DNA from: Bacteroides sp. CAG:1060
GTDB taxonomy: Bacteria; Bacteroidota; Bacteroidia; Bacteroidales; UBA932
Length of the DNA stretch: 9,401 bases
NCBI GenBank assembly: GCA_000432655.1
Contig: HF986348.1
Location: forward strand, 56,127-65,527
Direction: 5' to 3'
Of this stretch, positions 6,225-9,401 are shown piece by piece (the stretch's first letter is position 1; every line of letters starts with the position of its first letter). The translations under genes were made by a program, and so were the position numbers. The notes under the pieces are model-generated. The model worked only from the letters and a program-made list of their open reading frames with translations. It searched no databases and was not told where the DNA came from.

Positions 6225-6522
6225 CTTCTGCGCTTCCATATCATTACTTCTTTATTAGGTGTATTGAGTTCTTTCAAAATCAATAAACCATTGTCTTCTG
6301 AAAACTGATACTCTAATGCAATTTCACTAACGGCAACTCTTGCGGTCTCAAAGCTCCTAAGGGAGGAATTTGTAGAACCCTCTTCTTGTTTAACAATCTC
6401 ATTCGTGTCAGAGGTTGGGGTTTACATAGGCGTTTCCTTTGTGCAAGAAAAACGCCCAATACAACAAGTCCGACAAAAATGGATGTCAGACTTTTCGTAA
6501 TCTTCGAATTGTTCTTCATCAT
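6221..6522 (-). pseudogene. Small envelope protein gene interrupted by a single-base frameshift
   Basis: I do not recognise this protein. Reading from the ATG at 6522, the first 28 residues give a basic start and a hydrophobic segment (SIFVGLVVLGVFLAQ), a membrane anchor or signal. That frame then runs on through arginine- and leucine-rich sequence of poor quality to a stop at 6313. A different minus-strand frame, open between a TAA at 6424-6422 and the TGA at 6223-6221, gives good protein sequence (TNEIVKQEEGS, AVSEIALEYQFSEDNGLLIL, PNKEVMIWKRRR). Restoring one base near the G run at 6417-6420 (C on the coding strand) joins the two into about 100 residues. The stop overlaps the ATG of the barrel gene. 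This may be a true mutation, a phase-variable tract or a sequencing error. The restored protein would be an anchored periplasmic domain made together with the barrel protein. Confidence 0.65.
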
Positions 6523-6552
6523 AATAACTTAATCATTTAGTTTATTCTATTC

Positions 6553-6587
6553 TGTGAGTTATAACTCACATCGCAAGATAATACAAA
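6553..6587 (-). promoter_or_regulatory. 18-bp perfect palindrome overlapping a weak promoter
   Basis: TGTGAGTTATAACTCACA (6553-6570) is a perfect 18-bp dyad, 30 bp upstream of the minus-strand ATG at 6522. On the minus strand a TTTG (6587-6584) lies 19 bp before TTATAACT, a poor match to the -7 box that sits inside the dyad. The arrangement fits a repressor operator covering the promoter of the two-gene envelope unit. The dyad is directly visible; the promoter is weakly supported. Confidence 0.5.
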
Positions 6588-6671
6588 CTTTCAATATAAT
6601 GCAATTATCAGGATAAAAAAATACAACCAGCTGTAATACAGTATAATAAATCGCTCATAAAATGAAATATA

Positions 6672-7356
6672 TTATATTGACATCGCTCTCTCCATATCCC
6701 TTGCAATCTTTTGGTCAGTGATTTGGGCATAGATTTGCGTGCTGGCAATGGACGAATGCCCCATCATCTTGGCGATGCTCTCTATCGGAATGCCAGCCTC
6801 CAAGGTCAGCGTGCCGAAGCTGTGGCGGGCATTCCAAGAAATCTTCTTCTATCTGTCCGAAAGGAATATCTACCGTGCGGTACTTCTCTCGGATAAAGGT
6901 TTGCAAGTGCTTGCGAACAGTGTGGTAACTACTCATAGTTGTAGCCTTTATTTCGATGCCCACCTTTTGTTCCATCTCTTCGACCATTCGGTCGTATCGT
7001 TCCAAGAAGGTGATTTGAGTTTGCATACTCCCTTGGAACTGCTCCTTGATGTCTGTTGCTGTAAAGACAATCCCTCGCTCACAAAGGAATCGATAAGCCG
7101 ACTGTACCGAGAGAAGCAAGCGTTCCAACTTGCCATTCGTTGCCACTGCTTCACGGCTCTTGCCGTTCAATCTGCTCTCACGAGCATTCCACAACTTCGG
7201 GTTGCACGAGAGCTTACAACTGAATTGGGCGATGGTTCGCCCGTAGGTTATACGCCCCATAATCGGAGCTTGTCCCGACTTGTCCAATCCGCTCTTTTTC
7301 AGGTAGAGCAACACCTTGAATTTGTCTGTTTGCATACGCTTCTGTTTTATGGGCAA
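6672..7356 (-). pseudogene. Tyrosine recombinase/integrase with a large internal deletion
   Basis: Site-specific integrases of this family cut and rejoin DNA at att sites of integrative elements. Residues 1-175 read as the normal N-terminal half: the arm-binding domain (FKVLLYLKKSG, then PIMGRITYGRTIAQFSCKLS) and the SAM-like core-binding domain (SSYHTVRKHLQTFIREKYR). After EEDFLE (codon ending at 6832) the frame breaks. A second frame from 6833 to the TAA at 6672 supplies the normal C-terminus: ARHSFGTLTLEAGIPIES, GHSS and the nucleophile in STQIYAQIT. Relatives are about 400 residues, and here only 175 + 53 remain, so some 175 residues are missing with loss of frame. The deleted part holds the first catalytic Arg and the beta-hairpin Lys, so recombination cannot occur. 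An ATG at 7335 (MQTDKFKV) is an equally good original start. Repeats upstream resemble its arm and core sites. Confidence 0.9.
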
Positions 7357-7357
7357 A

Positions 7358-7515
7358 GTTACCCGTTACCGAAGCGTTCTCAGCTACGCAAAACATTGTA
7401 TTACAGAGTATAAGTGCCGTAACGCTAGAAAGGTGAGTTACCGAATAGCCTTCCGTCAGTTACCGTCTTCTACCTCTTCGTTACCATTCAAGGAATGGAC
7501 TAACGATTTGGTAAC
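7358..7515. repeat. GTTACC iterons, candidate integrase arm-type sites
   Basis: The hexamer GTTACC occurs directly at 7358, 7365, 7437, 7459 and 7480, and inverted (GGTAAC) at 7510. Three direct copies are followed by G (GTTACCG). The cluster starts right at the integrase 5' end, where the arm-type sites of Bacteroides integrative elements normally lie. No gene is supported in 7357-7640; a plus-strand frame here is the antisense of the integrase extended by chance. Confidence 0.6.
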
Positions 7516-7520
7516 GGAAC

Positions 7521-7573
7521 TTCTGCACAAATCCACATCTTCTGCACTTTTCCCCTCTATGCAAACCATAGAG
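7521..7573. repeat. Octamer direct repeat and core-like inverted repeat
   Basis: TTCTGCAC occurs at 7521-7528 and 7540-7547. Just beyond, CTCTATG (7555-7561) and CATAGAG (7567-7573) form a 7-bp inverted repeat around a 5-nt spacer, the general form of a tyrosine-recombinase crossover core. Together with the GTTACC cluster this makes a plausible attachment region of the decayed element; the partner copy at the other end was not found in the window. Confidence 0.4.
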
Positions 7574-7650
7574 ATATACCGCAAATCCCTCTCATTTCCA
7601 TCTACTTACCTCCCATCTGCAACCTAACACCCTTTCCGCTGATAGTTCCC

Positions 7651-7799
7651 CTTAGATTTCATTAAAAATCCTGCAATATTATCATACCTTTGTCCACGTC
7701 AAAAAAACTATGAACATACGAATACCTTAGATTTCATTAAGAATCTTGCAATATTATCATACCTTGTCCACGTCAAAAAAACTATGAACATACGAATAC
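7651..7799 (+). repeat. Imperfect 75-bp tandem duplication
   Basis: Unit 1 (7651-7725, 75 nt) and unit 2 (7726-7799, 74 nt) both run from CTTAGATTTCATTAA to GAACATACGAATAC and differ by two substitutions and one missing T. Unit 1 contains TACCTTTG (7685-7692), an exact -7 match; the missing T in unit 2 breaks it. Each unit then has an A-rich leader and ATG-AAC-ATA-CGA-ATA, which soon meets a stop. It looks like a duplicated promoter plus start region whose gene body is gone. The 7640-7995 stretch holds no firm gene. Confidence 0.85.
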
Positions 7800-7833
7800 T
7801 ATAAAAACCAATTCGGTGCTAAAAAAGGCCTTC

Positions 7834-7950
7834 ATGGAGATAATTCACTTTGAAGGTAAAAATCATGAATTTACGATAATAAAGTGTGAAAATGTTGCAA
7901 AAAATTGGAGTTTATTAATTCTGTTTTATAGAAAATACTTAACTTTGTAA
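7834..7950 (+). CDS. Possible 38-residue small protein or gene remnant
   Basis: The frame ATG 7834 to TAA 7948-7950 encodes 38 residues starting MEIIHFEGKNHEFTIIKCEN, with a hydrophobic and basic second half (WSLLILFYRKYL). The frame is also open upstream through unit 2 of the tandem duplication, so it may be the tail of a lost gene. No ribosome site or homology is evident. Confidence 0.2.
   Translation: MEIIHFEGKNHEFTIIKCENVAKNWSLLILFYRKYLTL
7940..7947 (+). promoter_or_regulatory. Candidate -7 promoter element for the AAA ATPase
   Basis: TAACTTTG matches TAnnTTTG exactly and lies 48 bp before the ATG at 7996. No clear -33 TTTG is seen at the right spacing; an AT-rich leader follows. Confidence 0.45.
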
Positions 7951-7995
7951 ACCAAACTTTATAAAATCAGACAACCCTTATTAAATGTAATTTAT

Positions 7996-9249
7996 ATGAG
8001 TATCAGTAAAGATGTCATCAAACAGTGCCTAATTAGTAAGCAGCGCGAGGTGGATGAGGCGGTGATTGTGAACCGTCCCGTAGAATTCGAAGATAACGGC
8101 AACTATGTGATAGTTGGCGTGAGACATGCGGGTAAATCGTACTTGTTGTATCAGCGTGTTCGTCAACTTCAGGCAGCAGGAAAAGGATGGGATGAGATTC
8201 TGTTTGTGGACTTTGAGGATGAGCGTCTGGCGGAATTCCAGACGGAAGACTTCAACAGTCTGTTAGAGGCTCATCTGGAACTGTATGGTAAGAAGCCGGT
8301 GGTGTTTCTGGACGAGGTGCAGAACATTCCGCACTGGGATAAGTTTGTGCGGAGACTGACTGATGCGAAATACAGGGTGTATGTGACGGGCAGCAATGCA
8401 AAGATGCTGAGCAAGGAGGTGGCAACTACGTTGGGCGGACGGTTCTTTATCTATGATGCGTACCCATATTCATTCAAAGAGTATCTGGCAGCGCAACAGG
8501 TGGAGCTGAGGGAGCATTGGGAGTATGACACGATTCAGAGAAGCGAAGTGAAGCGACATCTGAATGAGTACTTCTATTACGGCGGTCTGCCAGAGATCCT
8601 GTCGTTTAAGAACAAGCGGGCTATGCTTTCGAGTTTGTACCAGAAGATATACCTAGGTGACATCTGTGCCCGAAACAACATTAAGAACGACAGGGTGCTG
8701 AACATCTTGATTAAGAAGATGGCAGAGAGCGTGAAGCAACCGCTGTCGTATAACAGGCTGAAGAACGTGATAGTGGCAACGGGGTCACCCATCAGTGTGC
8801 CTACTACGATAGACTATGCGGATTACGCCTCTGACAGTTGGCTGATACTGCCCATGGAGAACGAGGTGGGTAAGCTGACGGAGAAAGAGACGCAGAAGAA
8901 GTACTACTTTATCGACAACGGTTTATTGAACCTGTTCCTAATGAACTCGGAAACTTCGCTACTAGAAAATATGGTGGCGGTGGAGCTGTGCAGGCGGTTT
9001 GGCAAAAAGAATGTGTTTTTCCTGAACGCGGAGAAGGAGATAGACTTCATAGTACCTGACGAGAAGTTGGCCATACAGGTATCCTACAGCATCAAGGATG
9101 CGACCACCTACAATAGGGAGGTGCCGCCACTGGTGAAGTATGCCAAGGCGCACCAGGACTGGAAGTGCCTATTGATTACGTATGATGAGGAGGGCACGGA
9201 AGAGGGAATACCCGTGGTGTCAGTGTGGAAGTGGCTGATGGAGGTGTGA
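7996..9249 (+). CDS. AAA_14/DUF4143 family ATP-binding protein
   Basis: This 417-residue protein has the two-part layout of the family. The N-terminal P-loop ATPase domain shows Walker A GVRHAGKS (41-48), Walker B VVFLDE (102-107), a sensor-like TGSNAK (131-136), and LGGRF with a possible arginine finger R149. The middle is helical, with the family's YFYYGGLPEIL (192-202) and a winged-helix-like section. The C-terminal DUF4143 domain has the restriction-endonuclease-like pattern E348-I-D350-F-I-V then IQVSYS (360-365). Where a nuclease would keep Lys after the last strand, this protein has serine at 363, so it is probably not a nuclease. These proteins are abundant in Bacteroidales; their role is not established, though links to mobile elements and NTP-driven remodelling have been proposed. 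The length is normal and no motif is missing. It is transcribed alone, away from the integrase remnant. Confidence 0.9.
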   Translation: MSISKDVIKQCLISKQREVDEAVIVNRPVEFEDNGNYVIVGVRHAGKSYLLYQRVRQLQAAGKGWDEILFVDFEDERLAEFQTEDFNSLLEAHLELYGKKPVVFLDEVQNIPHWDKFVRRLTDAKYRVYVTGSNAKMLSKEVATTLGGRFFIYDAYPYSFKEYLAAQQVELREHWEYDTIQRSEVKRHLNEYFYYGGLPEILSFKNKRAMLSSLYQKIYLGDICARNNIKNDRVLNILIKKMAESVKQPLSYNRLKNVIVATGSPISVPTTIDYADYASDSWLILPMENEVGKLTEKETQKKYYFIDNGLLNLFLMNSETSLLENMVAVELCRRFGKKNVFFLNAEKEIDFIVPDEKLAIQVSYSIKDATTYNREVPPLVKYAKAHQDWKCLLITYDEEGTEEGIPVVSVWKWLMEV

Positions 9250-9317
9250 GGATTGAGAAGTTTAGGAAAATACTGGAATTGGAGGAGAAGTATAAGCATG
9301 TGAACCAATATAAGTGA
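9246..9317 (+). CDS. Possible 23-residue overlapping small frame
   Basis: A GTG at 9246 overlaps the ATPase stop and opens a frame of 23 highly charged residues (VRIEKFRKILELEEKYKHVN) ending at TGA 9315-9317. Composition is helix-like, but there is no independent support; it may equally be an ancient C-terminal extension of the ATPase lost by frameshift. Confidence 0.15.
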   Translation: MRIEKFRKILELEEKYKHVNQYK

Positions 9318-9401
9318 AAGAAAAAAGATAAAGTATCGCTGGACTTATATAGAACAACTGGAAGAAGCCGTTATTATAGGGACTGTCGTTTAATGTTTTC
9401 T
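9318..9401. other. Right edge without a recognisable gene
   Basis: The last 84 bases carry no supported open frame. GGGACTGTC near 9379-9387, followed by an AT-rich stretch, has the look of a terminal repeat of a transposon, but without the opposite end or a transposase this cannot be judged. Confidence 0.2.

Noticed and set aside
6832..6842. Short homology (ATTTCTTGGAA on the coding strand) as the cause of the integrase deletion
   Set aside because: The residue expected just before ARH in the family is His-x, which does not fit the Trp this homology would supply, so there is no evidence for a matching repeat at the lost end.
6739..7413. 224-codon plus-strand open frame
   Set aside because: It is the antisense shadow of the integrase remnant, whose minus-strand reading carries clear arm, core and catalytic motifs.
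7357..7627. GTTACC cluster and repeats as a CRISPR-like array
   Set aside because: Repeats are only 6-8 bp, irregularly spaced and partly inverted; no spacer structure and no cas gene.
8300..9249. DUF4143 domain as an active nuclease
   Set aside because: The E-x-D-F-I-V strand is present, but the position expected to carry the catalytic Lys reads IQVSYS, with serine, so nuclease activity is unlikely.

Overview
The window looks like a chromosome segment from the Bacteroidales (phylum Bacteroidota). The grounds are a Bacteroides-type serine palmitoyltransferase, several copies of the Bacteroidota -7 promoter element (TAnnTTTG), weak or absent Shine-Dalgarno sites before most starts, a Bacteroides-style tyrosine recombinase with an N-terminal arm domain, and an AAA_14/DUF4143 ATPase of a type common in this order. 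The genus cannot be fixed from the sequence alone.

Block 1 (1-3400, plus strand, compact and of housekeeping character) begins with the tail of a BaiN/HI0933-type flavoprotein. It continues as a tight operon: serine palmitoyltransferase, a short-chain dehydrogenase/reductase (SDR) and two half-size chromate-transporter (CHR) proteins that probably work as a heterodimer. The gaps are 1 bp between the first two genes, about 32 bp before the first CHR gene, and an ATGA overlap between the two CHR genes. The first two genes could supply the first steps of bacterial sphingolipid synthesis (serine plus acyl-CoA to 3-ketosphinganine, then a candidate reduction).

Block 2 (about 3400-7640) is a sparse, more AT-rich accessory region with the look of a decayed integrative element. 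It holds an unknown acidic helical protein with no clear start codon, a GC-rich multi-hairpin element (4272-4398), a small membrane-anchored unknown protein between an operator-like palindrome and an attenuator-like hairpin, and an HTH (excisionase-like) gene whose 3' end looks rearranged and runs through a strong terminator. Next comes a two-gene minus-strand envelope module: a frameshifted small protein translationally coupled to a small outer-membrane beta-barrel-like protein. Last is a tyrosine recombinase that has lost roughly 175 central residues. Upstream of the recombinase lie five direct and one inverted copy of GTTACC, a repeated octamer and a core-like inverted repeat, which together resemble an attachment region. 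The integrase is almost certainly dead, so the element should be immobile unless helped in trans.

Block 3 (7640-9401) has a 75-bp imperfect tandem duplication carrying a promoter-like and start-codon-like stretch, a short spacer, and an intact AAA_14/DUF4143 ATPase. The last ~80 bases hold no recognisable gene.

No rRNA, tRNA or CRISPR array was seen.
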